DNA from: Temperatibacter marinus | GTDB taxonomy: Bacteria; Pseudomonadota; Alphaproteobacteria; Sphingomonadales; Kordiimonadaceae | DNA length: 64,000 bases | Direction: 5' to 3' | Assembly (NCBI RefSeq): GCF_031598375.1 | Contig: NZ_CP123872.1 | Coordinates: 1,116,001-1,180,000 of the forward strand | Shown here: positions 44,924-53,892 of the stretch, piece by piece | How the letters are laid out: every line of letters starts with the position of its first letter | Position numbering within the stretch: position 1 is the first letter of the stretch | Translations under genes and position numbers: made by a program | The notes under the pieces: generated by a model | Seen by the model: only the letters and a program-made list of their open reading frames with translations | The model's database searches: none | Told to the model about the DNA's origin: nothing

Positions 44924-47104
44924 TTAGAAGGTGAAACGAAGGTTAAGTTTCATTCTCCGTCCTGGTTCGGCGAAATAGGCTAAATCATCGCTCGATGCAT
45001 GACCTGCAACATTACTAAAGTGGATATACTCCTTGTTGAAGAGATTTTGCACGGTTCCTGTGAGAGCAAGCGCTTCTGCTAATTGATAGGTAGCTGCTAG
45101 ATCAAGAACGGCATAGCCGTCTGTTCTTGTGGCGCCTTCATTGACTTTTTTCATATCATCTGCCCAGCGGAGAGTGAGGGCGCCCGAGAAATCTTCAGTA
45201 TCGTATGAGAGACCAATCGTGCCAGAAAGGGGTGTGATTGACGTAATATAGTCACCTGTTGTGTCATCTCGTCCTGTTTGCCAAGCTGCGTTTGCAAAGA
45301 GAGAAACACCGGATTCTGAGCGCCAATTTAACCCTGCCTCTGCGCCTTTAATAGTCACGCTATCAATATTTTCATAGCGATAAAATTCATGCAGGCTTGC
45401 AAAGGTACCAGTGGAATCAAAGTTCATCACACTGTCCACAAGTGTGGTGGTTAAGAAATTATCATAGCTATTATAATAGTAGGCCGCTGAATAACTGAGT
45501 CCTTCTGCAGATCCTCTTAAACCAATTTCAAATGTATTACTCGTTTCAGGGTCTAGATTATCACTGGGAATGATCTGATAGATATAGGTGGATGAAGGTT
45601 GATTATAATGTTCAGCATACGCTAGATCATATGAAGGAGCTTTAAATCCTTGTCCAAGCTGAGCAAAGACTGAAAGGGTCTCGCTGACATGGTACAAGGC
45701 GCCTACATTTAAAGAGAGGTTTTCTTCAGAAATGACAGAAAAAGGTTGGCCGTCAGTCTTTAAGGCTCCGCTAGGGTCCATCTTATAATGGTCAAAGCGT
45801 ACACCAGGCGTAATGAGTAATTTCTCGTCTAGGAAGCTGATCTCATCATTCATAAAAAGGCCGACTCGGAAAACATCATTTTCAGGGAATTTTTGTGTAG
45901 AGTCATCACGCGTAACGGCCCCGTCCCCTTCCCGGTATTCATGCACAGACCTTAAACTTTTTGTGGATTCTATGTCGATGCCATATCCGAGGGTTTGCCG
46001 ATCTGATATTTTCTTTACGGCACTTGATAAAAGTCCATAAGTTTCTTGATCATAAAGAGAAGTCTTCCACATTTCGCGGTAGGTTTCAGATGTGAAGAAA
46101 CTGTTTATCTCAAGTTCGCCGTATTCTTCATCGCTTTGCTGTGTACTATTTCGGTAAAGAGCTACATTGAGCGAGTCGTATAGGGCTGTTTCATTAGTGC
46201 TCTCGTATGTAAATTTGAAAGAGTTGGTTTTTTTGTCGGAGGTTGATTGTTCGTCTGTAATAGCATAGCCGTATGCGGCAAGACCTCTAAAGTAGTAAAG
46301 AAGCCCATCAGCACGGTCTCCCTTTTGATCTTGCCGCCACAGATCAATCGTTAAGCTCAAGCTTTCAGTCTCATTCCAGCGATAGCGCCCTTTATAGAGA
46401 AAGCTCTGTGAGTCAATAGAAAAGGGGCTGCGACTTTTCTCGTAATTCTGCTGTTCTTGCCCTTCTCTAAAAGTCAAAGATAAGAGGTTTTCAACATTCC
46501 CTCTGACATGGGCAAGTGTTGCACCACCAGTCCACTGATTAGAATAATCAGAATACCCACCGCGAAATTGACCACCAAATCCTTGACCATTGACATAGTC
46601 TGAGGCGTCCTTTGTTGTGAAGACGACAACGCCCCCTAGTGCGTCAGATCCATAAAGAGAAGATCCAGCACCTTTAGCCACTTCAACTTGTTTGAGTGTG
46701 TCTGTTTCTATGAATCCGCGCCCAACAATATCGTTGGCCCCATCTGCCCCATACCCTTCATTCATCCGCATGCCATCTTTAATCATTAGAATGCGATCAC
46801 TGCCCATGCCCCGAACTATAATATTCTGAGCTCCCCCTACAGATCCTGTTATTTGCACAGAAGGATCATATTTAAAGAGTTCATTGAGATCTGTTGCCCC
46901 TTCTTTTTCAATATCCTGAGCCGTCATGACAGAGAGACTACCCGCAACATCCTTTAGTTTTTTTGGACGTCGTGTGGCTGTAACGATGATGGTTTCAAGT
47001 TCTTTGACAGTAGGCTCATCCTTTGTTTCTAAGGCAGTTGATGGAGATGAAAGAGCCGCAACTAAGGCTAAAGACGAAACGGTCTTTACGTGGTGGTTAT
47101 ACAT
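44924..47104 (-). CDS. TonB-dependent receptor, heme/hemoglobin-type
   Basis: About 726 residues. After a signal peptide (VSSLALVAALSSPSTA), a TonB-box-like ETIIVTATRRP and a plug domain (IIVRGMGSDRILMIKDG) come before the 22-strand barrel, ending in RRMKLNLRFTF. The segment DNLDPETSNTFEIGLRG is typical of heme/hemoglobin-type receptors. The ATG at 47104 follows AAGGG. A Fur box and promoter lie just upstream, so it is almost certainly iron-repressed. The ligand is not proven. Confidence 0.88.
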   Translation of the reverse strand: MYNHHVKTVSSLALVAALSSPSTALETKDEPTVKELETIIVTATRRPKKLKDVAGSLSVMTAQDIEKEGATDLNELFKYDPSVQITGSVGGAQNIIVRGMGSDRILMIKDGMRMNEGYGADGANDIVGRGFIETDTLKQVEVAKGAGSSLYGSDALGGVVVFTTKDASDYVNGQGFGGQFRGGYSDYSNQWTGGATLAHVRGNVENLLSLTFREGQEQQNYEKSRSPFSIDSQSFLYKGRYRWNETESLSLTIDLWRQDQKGDRADGLLYYFRGLAAYGYAITDEQSTSDKKTNSFKFTYESTNETALYDSLNVALYRNSTQQSDEEYGELEINSFFTSETYREMWKTSLYDQETYGLLSSAVKKISDRQTLGYGIDIESTKSLRSVHEYREGDGAVTRDDSTQKFPENDVFRVGLFMNDEISFLDEKLLITPGVRFDHYKMDPSGALKTDGQPFSVISEENLSLNVGALYHVSETLSVFAQLGQGFKAPSYDLAYAEHYNQPSSTYIYQIIPSDNLDPETSNTFEIGLRGSAEGLSYSAAYYYNSYDNFLTTTLVDSVMNFDSTGTFASLHEFYRYENIDSVTIKGAEAGLNWRSESGVSLFANAAWQTGRDDTTGDYITSITPLSGTIGLSYDTEDFSGALTLRWADDMKKVNEGATRTDGYAVLDLAATYQLAEALALTGTVQNLFNKEYIHFSNVAGHASSDDLAYFAEPGRRMKLNLRFTF

Positions 47105-47145
47105 TTTATTCCCTTTTCTCAAGTATAGTAGGAGGCTAAATTATT

Positions 47146-47164
47146 AATAATGCGAATCATTATC
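47146..47164. promoter_or_regulatory. Fur box upstream of the TonB-dependent receptor
   Basis: AATAATGCGAATCATTATC matches the 19-base Fur consensus at about 16 positions. It lies directly downstream of the -10 element of the receptor promoter, an ideal place for iron-dependent repression. Confidence 0.8.
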
Positions 47165-47166
47165 AT

Positions 47167-47195
47167 TTTATAGGAAGTGTATTTTTTTATTGCAA
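47167..47195 (-). promoter_or_regulatory. Promoter of the TonB-dependent receptor
   Basis: Read on the minus strand, TTGCAA and TATAAA are separated by 17 bases, followed at once by the Fur box. A second AT palindrome, TAATAATTATTA at 47197-47208, sits just upstream and may be another Fur contact. Confidence 0.6.
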
Positions 47196-47270
47196 CTAAT
47201 AATTATTATTAATGAGAAATAACGCCCACCCCCCTTCTTGACAAAGTGAGTAGCGAAGAAGCGGCTATGA

Positions 47271-47801
47271 TTAGGTCATACGCCTTAAGATAGGCACGCC
47301 ATTTTTGTGATGGATAAGAACAGCGAGTATGTGCAAAGCAATAAGGGCTACCAGAGTATACCACCCAATTGAATGAAGTGTTTCCATCGTATGATGGAGA
47401 GGGATATCACGGGCAAGAGGAGAGGGGATTTCAAAAAGACCAAAGAAATAGAGAGCCCTTCCAACGGTGTAGATACTGAGCATCCCCAAGATGACTTGAG
47501 CACCCATCAAGCCATAAAATGTAAAATGGACAAGTTTCGAAAGGGTAATTGTTTGCGATGAGAGGCCCGCAGATGGAAGAGGCTGAGGAGATGAAAGGCG
47601 CCACAATACGCGACAAATTGTAATGAAGAGTAATAGAAACCCTAGCGCCCCATGCAAATCAATGAGGTCTAATTTTTCTGGCCCTCGCGGCATATCCGCC
47701 ATCGCTAAGCCAGTAACACTTAAGACAATAATCAAGATGAAGGTCACCCAGTGAAAGGTTTTGCTGAGGAGGTTATACTGGTTGTCTAGGCTTGGTTTCA
47801 T
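47271..47801 (-). CDS. Cytochrome b561 family protein
   Basis: About 176 residues with four transmembrane helices. Heme ligand candidates are H in KTFHWVTF, H in DLHGALG, H in LVHFTFYG and the pair H in TLHSIGW and H in ALHILAV. The start is either ATG at 47801 or the GTG two codons before, which has AAGGA at better spacing. The gene is upstream of the TonB receptor on the same strand and close to a Fur-like palindrome, so it is likely part of the iron-uptake locus, perhaps in iron reduction or electron supply. Confidence 0.88.
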   Translation of the reverse strand: MKPSLDNQYNLLSKTFHWVTFILIIVLSVTGLAMADMPRGPEKLDLIDLHGALGFLLLFITICRVLWRLSSPQPLPSAGLSSQTITLSKLVHFTFYGLMGAQVILGMLSIYTVGRALYFFGLFEIPSPLARDIPLHHTMETLHSIGWYTLVALIALHILAVLIHHKNGVPILRRMT

Positions 47802-47842
47802 CGTCACGAGTATCCTTTTGATAATAATTCTTAATTTCATTA

Positions 47843-47870
47843 TTGACTTTTATAGAAGGAGCAACATAAT
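47843..47870 (+). promoter_or_regulatory. Promoter of the DUF6607-type lipoprotein gene
   Basis: TTGACT (47843-47848) and CATAAT (47865-47870) are 16 bases apart. The expected start point falls in the Fur-like palindrome that follows. Confidence 0.55.
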
Positions 47871-47875
47871 GCAAG

Positions 47876-47892
47876 TTAATAATAATTATTAA
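47876..47892. promoter_or_regulatory. Fur-like palindrome in the b561/lipoprotein intergenic region
   Basis: TTAATAATAATTATTAA is a perfect 17-base palindrome and matches the Fur consensus at about 14 of 19 positions. It covers the predicted transcription start of the lipoprotein gene and may also act on the divergent b561 gene. Confidence 0.6.
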
Positions 47893-47924
47893 TATCATAA
47901 TCTATTTTTCTATAGGAGACTATC

Positions 47925-48971
47925 GTGACCCTTTCCCCTCTTAAGACCATTGGCGTGGCTCTTACACTTGCCTTAGGATTAACAGCCTGTGAGTCGGCTT
48001 CTTCTTCATCTCTTTTTACATCCACAGAACGCTCTGTCCCTTCGGCCGCTGATAAAACAGCGATATTGGCCATGGCGGGGGATTATCGCGTGACTTTTGA
48101 TTTTACTGAAAAAGTCGCTTTTAAAGACGGTTATACGCTGAAGCCTCAAAAGCTTTCCTATGCGAGAGAAGTTGTGCGCGTAATTGATGAGAGACCAGGC
48201 TTTGTCAGTTTACAGCATATCCTGGTGGCAAGTGCTGGACCCAACAGTAAAGTTTTCTTCCCTATTAAACATTGGCGCCAAGACTGGCAGTGGCAGCCAA
48301 ATGCGTATCTTGAGTTCAAAGGGGGTAATGCTTGGCAAATGACAGATATATCTGAGGAGGAGCGCAAAGGCGCATGGTCTCAAACAGTGTATCAAGTGGA
48401 CGATGCACCACGGTATAGTGGGTACGGCAAGTGGAAACATACCAATGGAATAAGCGTCTGGGAAGCAGCGCCATCTTGGCGACCCTTGCCACGTCGCGAT
48501 GCTACCAAACGGGATGACTATGATGTTATTGAAGCCGTTAACCGCCATGCGATTACGCCCAACGGCTGGGTTCATGAGCAAGATAATGCTAAACTCATTT
48601 TGCGCGGAGAGACTCCTCAGGTCCTCGCGGTAGAAGTGGGGGTGAATACCTATGTCAAAGCGCGCGATTATCCCGTAGAAGTTGCCGAAGATTATTGGTT
48701 AAAAACAGAGGCTTTTTGGGCGGGCATTCGCACGAAATGGACAGCTTTGGAACAGGGTGATACAGGCTTTTTTGCTCTGACAATTCAAGGCGAACCCGAA
48801 GAACTTTATATGCAAGTCTTAGGGATTGCTTCTGCTGTGGCAGACGGTGAGCTGACTGCGGATCAAGCAATCCAAGATGCAGTGAAAGTGATTGATGACT
48901 ATACAATGACAGAGCCCTCATCGCTGAGAGCGCGACTTACTCCGACAACAGACGTAAAAAAATCCCGCTAA
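47925..48971 (+). CDS. DUF6607-type lipoprotein
   Basis: 348 residues from a GTG with AGGAG six bases before it. The N-terminus has a lipobox LTAC after a hydrophobic stretch, so it is probably membrane-anchored by lipid. The middle region is rich in aromatic residues (HWRQDWQWQPNAYLEF, GYGKWKHTNGISVWEAAPSWRPLPRRD), as in DUF6607 proteins; function is unknown. It is divergent from cytochrome b561 and shares the Fur-type control region with it, so it probably takes part in iron or heme uptake. Confidence 0.75.
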   Translation: MTLSPLKTIGVALTLALGLTACESASSSSLFTSTERSVPSAADKTAILAMAGDYRVTFDFTEKVAFKDGYTLKPQKLSYAREVVRVIDERPGFVSLQHILVASAGPNSKVFFPIKHWRQDWQWQPNAYLEFKGGNAWQMTDISEEERKGAWSQTVYQVDDAPRYSGYGKWKHTNGISVWEAAPSWRPLPRRDATKRDDYDVIEAVNRHAITPNGWVHEQDNAKLILRGETPQVLAVEVGVNTYVKARDYPVEVAEDYWLKTEAFWAGIRTKWTALEQGDTGFFALTIQGEPEELYMQVLGIASAVADGELTADQAIQDAVKVIDDYTMTEPSSLRARLTPTTDVKKSR

Positions 48972-49057
48972 ACTAGCAGTGAAAATAGAACTTTCCCCTT
49001 TCCAAAGGATTTCTGGACTGATACGCTTCAGCCTGATCCTTGGGGAGGGGTATTTTT

Positions 49058-50371
49058 TTGTCTGATCAATCACAGGATAATCAAGCTAAAGCCATAGGCT
49101 TCTGGAGAGGTTGGGGCATTGCTGTCGGCTGTTCAATCGGTTCTGGAATATTCATGATGCCAACTTTACTGGCCCCTTACGGCCAGCTTGGGCTACTAAG
49201 TTGGGCCGTCGCCGGTATTGGGTCGCTCTTCATCATTCTTTCGCTTTCTCGCATGGCTAAACGGGTTCCAAAAATCGGCGGTCCTTATGCTTATGCCTAT
49301 GCGGGACTTGGTAAATTTGCTGCTTTTATGATTGCGTGGACTTATTGGATTGCCTGCGTCAGTGCGATAGCGGCAATCTCTGTCGCTTTTACGGGTTATT
49401 TAGGCGTGTTTGTTCCTGGACTTGCTGAGTCAACACTAGGGCAGTTGTTTGTCTCGCTTGCTCTCGTTTGGCTTTTAACGCTGATTAATTTGCGAAGTGT
49501 TGCAGAAAGTAATGGTCTGACACTGCTGACAACCTTTATAAAAATTATTCCGCTTGTCTTGATGATTGGGATGGGATTTGCCTTTATGGATAGGTCAGTC
49601 TTTCCTCAATGGAATCCAACAGAGATGAATGACTTTCAAGTGATTGCTCTGGCTACTACTGTTGTGATGTGGTCCTTCCTTGGATTAGAAACTGCGACGA
49701 TCCCTGCTGACAATATGGAAAACCCCAGTAAAACCATTCCCCGCGTTTTAATTTCGTCGGTTGTGACGATTCTCTTTCTGTATATGGCAGTTAGCTATGC
49801 CATTGCATATATTGTACCTGCAGAAGAGCTGACTGCATCGCAAGCACCGTTTGCCCTTGCCGCTTCTAAATTGATGGGGCCAGTAGGGGCTGCGATTGTA
49901 ACATTTGGAGCCTTGGTGGCGACATTCAGTGCGTCTAACGGCAATCTATTTGTAACTCCTCACACGCTTGTCGCAGCTGCTAAAGATAAAGTGATGCCCG
50001 GAATTTTTGGCTCGCTCAATTCGGCAGGTATTCCAAAATTTGCCCTGCTATTTTCATCTAGCGCAATCAGTATCTTATTGGTCCTGAACTATACAAAAGG
50101 CTTGGTAGGGGCCTTTACTTTCATGGTTCTGATTTCTACGCTTGCAACGTTAATGGCTTATGCTTTTACGGCCATTTCTGAATTTCATTTCTTTAAAAAA
50201 GAACATCATTCTCCGCTACGTACGCGGGAAATGATCATGTCAGGATTGGCGCTTGCCTATAGTTTATTTGTCATTTGGGGTGCCGGCGCAGAAGCTGTGA
50301 TGTATGGGTTTTTACTCATATTGGTAGGCGCGCCGCTTTTTGCTTTTATTCGGGAGGATACAGATGCCTAA
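49058..50371 (+). CDS. APC-family amino-acid permease
   Basis: 437 residues and about 12 transmembrane helices. The first helix carries the GWGIAVGCSIGSGIFMMPTLLAP signature of APC transporters. The start is set at the TTG at 49058, because GGAGGGG stands eight bases before it; an in-frame TTG at 49040 would place that site inside the gene. It overlaps the dimethylargininase-like gene by eight bases. The substrate may be arginine or a related compound, judged by that neighbour. Confidence 0.88.
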   Translation: MSDQSQDNQAKAIGFWRGWGIAVGCSIGSGIFMMPTLLAPYGQLGLLSWAVAGIGSLFIILSLSRMAKRVPKIGGPYAYAYAGLGKFAAFMIAWTYWIACVSAIAAISVAFTGYLGVFVPGLAESTLGQLFVSLALVWLLTLINLRSVAESNGLTLLTTFIKIIPLVLMIGMGFAFMDRSVFPQWNPTEMNDFQVIALATTVVMWSFLGLETATIPADNMENPSKTIPRVLISSVVTILFLYMAVSYAIAYIVPAEELTASQAPFALAASKLMGPVGAAIVTFGALVATFSASNGNLFVTPHTLVAAAKDKVMPGIFGSLNSAGIPKFALLFSSSAISILLVLNYTKGLVGAFTFMVLISTLATLMAYAFTAISEFHFFKKEHHSPLRTREMIMSGLALAYSLFVIWGAGAEAVMYGFLLILVGAPLFAFIREDTDA

Positions 50372-51236
50372 AGGGAAATTTGATGAGGTGAGCCCGATCA
50401 AGTTAGTGGGCGTCAGGGACAGTCTTGCTGCTTTTAAAGATGAAGAACGCTTAGACCGAGAATGGCAACCGTTAAGATTTCATAAGCGTCCATCCCTAGC
50501 AGAAGCGATTGTTGAACATCAGACTTTTACTGATCTAATAAAAGAGACGGGGGCTCAGTTGGTGCAACTGCCTGCGGACGATTCGTTGACGTTAGATAGT
50601 ATTTACACGCGAGATAATATCCTTGTTAGCCCTAAGGGCTTGATTTTATGCACCATGGGTCGCAGTAGTCGTACACCTGAAGCAGCGGTTAATTTGGCGG
50701 CCTATAAAACTCATGGGTTCGAAGTCGCTGGGCAAATAACAGCGCCAGGCACCCTTGAGGGCGGAGATTTTATTTGGATTAACGAGACAGCGGCAGCAGT
50801 TGGCCTTGGTCCACGGACCAATGAAGAGGGAATTCGCCAATTAAAGGTACTTCTTGGCGATGAGGTGGATTTACATGTTGTCCCTCTTCCTGAGCCTGAT
50901 CATCCGGATGATGTCCTGCATTTGATGTCAATTATCTCGCCGCTCGATCATGATTTAGCGCTGGTCTATCAGCCTTTCTTGTCAGATGATTTTGCAGCGT
51001 GGTTAGGCCGCTATGGCCTTGAGCTTCTGCCCTTGCCAGTGGATGAGTATATTCCCATGGGCTGTAATGTTTTAGCCACTGCTCCGCGGCAAGTTATCAT
51101 GCTAGATAAATTACCTAAAACCAAGAACCTGTTAGAAAAAGCAGGGTGCCGTGTTTCGCTTTATAGAGGCGATGAAATCAGCAGAAAAGGGGAAGGCGGC
51201 CCCACTTGTTTAACAAGACCACTTATAAGGGACTAA
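50364..51236 (+). CDS. Dimethylarginine dimethylaminohydrolase-like amidinohydrolase
   Basis: 290 residues from the ATG at 50364 (GGGAGG upstream). The guanidino-modifying-enzyme residues are present: D84 in YTRD, E132 in LEGGDF, H186 in DDVLHL and the catalytic C282 in GGPTCLT. Such enzymes hydrolyse methylarginines or arginine to citrulline plus an amine or ammonia; which substrate is used here is not decided. It overlaps the permease gene and lies four bases before a secreted metalloprotease. Confidence 0.85.
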   Translation: MPKGKFDEVSPIKLVGVRDSLAAFKDEERLDREWQPLRFHKRPSLAEAIVEHQTFTDLIKETGAQLVQLPADDSLTLDSIYTRDNILVSPKGLILCTMGRSSRTPEAAVNLAAYKTHGFEVAGQITAPGTLEGGDFIWINETAAAVGLGPRTNEEGIRQLKVLLGDEVDLHVVPLPEPDHPDDVLHLMSIISPLDHDLALVYQPFLSDDFAAWLGRYGLELLPLPVDEYIPMGCNVLATAPRQVIMLDKLPKTKNLLEKAGCRVSLYRGDEISRKGEGGPTCLTRPLIRD

Positions 51237-51240
51237 TAGG

Positions 51241-53727
51241 ATGAAAGTCAGAAATTTTCTTGTATTTCTTTGTATGGGACTCACAAGCCTATCTTTACAA
51301 GCCAACGATTTTATCACAACGATTCAAGGCCTTGAGAAGAAAACAGGCTTAGCAGATGTCTATGTGGATCATGCGAAAGGCAAAGTCTATCTCGCCCTTG
51401 ATAAAGCCAATGATAAAGGTGTTTCTGCTCGGTACATCTATGCAGGCTATATGGCAGCAGGTTTGGGTTCTAATCCAGTTGGACTTGATCGAAGTGCTCC
51501 CACAAAGAGTATGATAATTCGGTTTGAGAGGATCGCTGATAAAATAGTCGTTTTTGTTGAGAATATGGACTTCAGAGCATCAAGTCCGTCTCATACGGAA
51601 AAAGAGGCCGTTGAAAACAGCTTTGCTACAAGTATTATTTGGAGTGGAAAAGTCATTGCTGAGGACCCTGAAACTGGTAAGCAGCTTATAGATTTCAGTT
51701 CCTTCTTGATGAGAGATGCTGTGGGTGTCACCGCTCGGCTTGCCAGCCGCAGGCAAGGCAATTTCAGGCAAGACATGAAGCGCTCTTTTGTCATGACAAA
51801 AGAAGCGCATGCCTTCCCCATTAATCTAGAATTCGACTCATGGGTCACCTTTACAAGCGCTAAACCAGGTCCAGAAGTGCGCGCGACGACGCCGGTACCG
51901 TCTGTGGTCACTTTAAAAGCCCACACCACCCTTATGAAATTACCAGAAGAAGGGTATAAAAAGCGCATTGCCGATCACAGAGCGCCCCTGATTACTGTCA
52001 ATTATACGGATATGTCCGCCTCACTTTCTGAGGATACTGTTGTCCGTATGGCACGCCGGTTTAGACTAGAGAAGGATGCTGCAGGTAAAGTGGTAAAACC
52101 AATTGTTTTCTACGTGGATAACGGCGCCCCAGAACCCATTAGATCTGCTCTTGTTGAAGGAGCCAACTGGTGGGCAAAGTCTTTTGAAAAGGCCGGCTAC
52201 CCTGGAGGTTTTAGAGCAGAAGTTCTTCCGGAAGGGGTGCATCCCATGGATGCCAGATATAACGTGATCAATTGGGTACACCGCGCAACGCGTGGCTGGT
52301 CATATGGAGCAGCTGTCTATGATCCCAGAACGGGAGAAACATTACGCGGCGTGGTGCTTCTCGGTTCCTTGCGAGTGCGTCAAGACATCAAGATTTTTGA
52401 AGCACTAGCAGGTGCAGGGAAAACAGGGACGGGGGACGCTGAGGATCCTGTTGAAATGGCCTTAATGCGTATAAGACAATTATCGGCCCATGAGGTAGGG
52501 CATCCGCTTGGTTTCGCACATAATATGGCAGCGAGCAGTTACGGCGATAGAGAAAGTGTGATGGATTATCCTGCGCCTTATGTGGTTTTAGACAAAGAAG
52601 GTCATTTAGACTTTTCAAAGGTTTATGGTGTTGGGACCGGCAAATGGGATGATTGGTCTGTTAAATTTTTATATGGAGACTATCCAAAAGATAAGAGCCA
52701 AAAGGAAGCGCAGGCTTCCTTGATAAAAGAGGCTGACCTTGGGGGTCTTCTTTATGTACAAGACGGGGATAGCCGATCGATTGCCAGTGCCCATCCCCGT
52801 GGAGCCGTTTGGGATAACGGTCAAAATGCCATTGATCATTTAAATGAAGTGATGGCAGTAAGGGCTAAGGCAATCTCAACTTTTGGTGAGGCCAATCTTC
52901 GCAAAGGGGAAAGGGCATCTGCACTTCAAACAAAATTTGTACCCCTTTATCTCTATCATCGATATCAGATGGCCGCAGCTGCGAAATCTTTGGGGGGTAT
53001 TCACTTTGTTTATCGGTCTGAAGGGGATGGCCGCAAACAGCCTGTTGATGTAAAATGGCAGGAGCAAAAACGAGCTCTGATAGCTTTGTTAAATACTATG
53101 AAACCTGAGGTATTGGATCTTGATGATTCTACTCTAATGGCCTTGTCCCCTACAGGTATTGATTGGGCGGATCCTCAGTTTAATCGTGAAAAATTTAGTG
53201 GCAAGACACATGCACTCTTTGATCATCTTCAAGCGGCTACAGTCGCAGCAGATATGACTCTTGCTGCTCTTCTTCAGCCAGCACGACTAAATCGTATTCA
53301 CCAGCAGTCTACACGGTTAATGGGGCACCCAGGCATCTTCGCTGTCCTACAAGACGTGAATAATTCTGTTTTCAAAATCATGAGGCGTCAAGAAAAGCGT
53401 AAAATTCAAATTCAATTGGCTGTAGCTGATCGGTTTATTAATCGATTAGCAGATTTGGTTTATAATGATGCAGTTCATCAACCAATCAGAGCAGCCGCCC
53501 GTCTTGTTTTGGTGAATATCCAGATGCGGTTGACCAACATCAACACGATCGAATCAAAATATATGAATACTCAGATCAGTGATTTACTCTCACGGGCACG
53601 GACGCCCGCTGTTTCGATGCCGTCAGCGCCGTCAGTACCACCAGGGAGTCCTATCGGTATGGACGGCATGTTTGATATAGGGGTGCATCAAGCATGCGAG
53701 TATCAAAGGGACAATGTTTTGAACTAA
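51241..53727 (+). CDS. Secreted zinc-dependent metalloprotease (DUF5117/DUF4953-type)
   Basis: 828 residues with a signal peptide (NFLVFLCMGLTSLSLQA). The metzincin-like zinc site HEVGHPLGFAHN starts at H417 (HExxHxxGxxH). The long N-terminal domain and the C-terminal helical region match large exported zinc metalloproteases. It is co-transcribed with the permease and the dimethylargininase-like gene. Probably periplasmic or extracellular. Confidence 0.87.
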   Translation: MKVRNFLVFLCMGLTSLSLQANDFITTIQGLEKKTGLADVYVDHAKGKVYLALDKANDKGVSARYIYAGYMAAGLGSNPVGLDRSAPTKSMIIRFERIADKIVVFVENMDFRASSPSHTEKEAVENSFATSIIWSGKVIAEDPETGKQLIDFSSFLMRDAVGVTARLASRRQGNFRQDMKRSFVMTKEAHAFPINLEFDSWVTFTSAKPGPEVRATTPVPSVVTLKAHTTLMKLPEEGYKKRIADHRAPLITVNYTDMSASLSEDTVVRMARRFRLEKDAAGKVVKPIVFYVDNGAPEPIRSALVEGANWWAKSFEKAGYPGGFRAEVLPEGVHPMDARYNVINWVHRATRGWSYGAAVYDPRTGETLRGVVLLGSLRVRQDIKIFEALAGAGKTGTGDAEDPVEMALMRIRQLSAHEVGHPLGFAHNMAASSYGDRESVMDYPAPYVVLDKEGHLDFSKVYGVGTGKWDDWSVKFLYGDYPKDKSQKEAQASLIKEADLGGLLYVQDGDSRSIASAHPRGAVWDNGQNAIDHLNEVMAVRAKAISTFGEANLRKGERASALQTKFVPLYLYHRYQMAAAAKSLGGIHFVYRSEGDGRKQPVDVKWQEQKRALIALLNTMKPEVLDLDDSTLMALSPTGIDWADPQFNREKFSGKTHALFDHLQAATVAADMTLAALLQPARLNRIHQQSTRLMGHPGIFAVLQDVNNSVFKIMRRQEKRKIQIQLAVADRFINRLADLVYNDAVHQPIRAAARLVLVNIQMRLTNINTIESKYMNTQISDLLSRARTPAVSMPSAPSVPPGSPIGMDGMFDIGVHQACEYQRDNVLN

Positions 53728-53777
53728 AGTTTATAAATTTATAGAAAAACCCTGAATTTTGCAGTTTTTGGGCTATT

Positions 53778-53793
53778 GGGAATTGTAATTCCC
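53778..53793. repeat. Inverted repeat before the M28 peptidase gene
   Basis: GGGAATT and AATTCCC are exact inverted copies around GT. It lies 51 bases after the metalloprotease stop and may be an operator. No T run follows. Confidence 0.4.
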
Positions 53794-53851
53794 TCATACA
53801 CATAGTATGCGAAAAGCGACTATTGAGCCTGTGGGGGATAACAGGTTCGTC

Positions 53852-53869
53852 AGACAATCGAGATTGTCT
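53852..53869. repeat. Leader hairpin of the M28 peptidase gene
   Basis: AGACAAT and ATTGTCT pair around CGAG, 23 bases before the start codon. With a short CCTGT/ACAGG dyad just upstream it suggests a structured 5' leader. Confidence 0.4.
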
Positions 53870-53892
53870 CAATTCAACGAAGGAAGAAATAG

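Noticed and set aside
47820-47844. A third Fur box (GATAATAATTC..) before the cytochrome b561 gene
   Set aside because: It matches the consensus at only about 12 of 19 positions in very AT-rich DNA, so it is not reported as a site.
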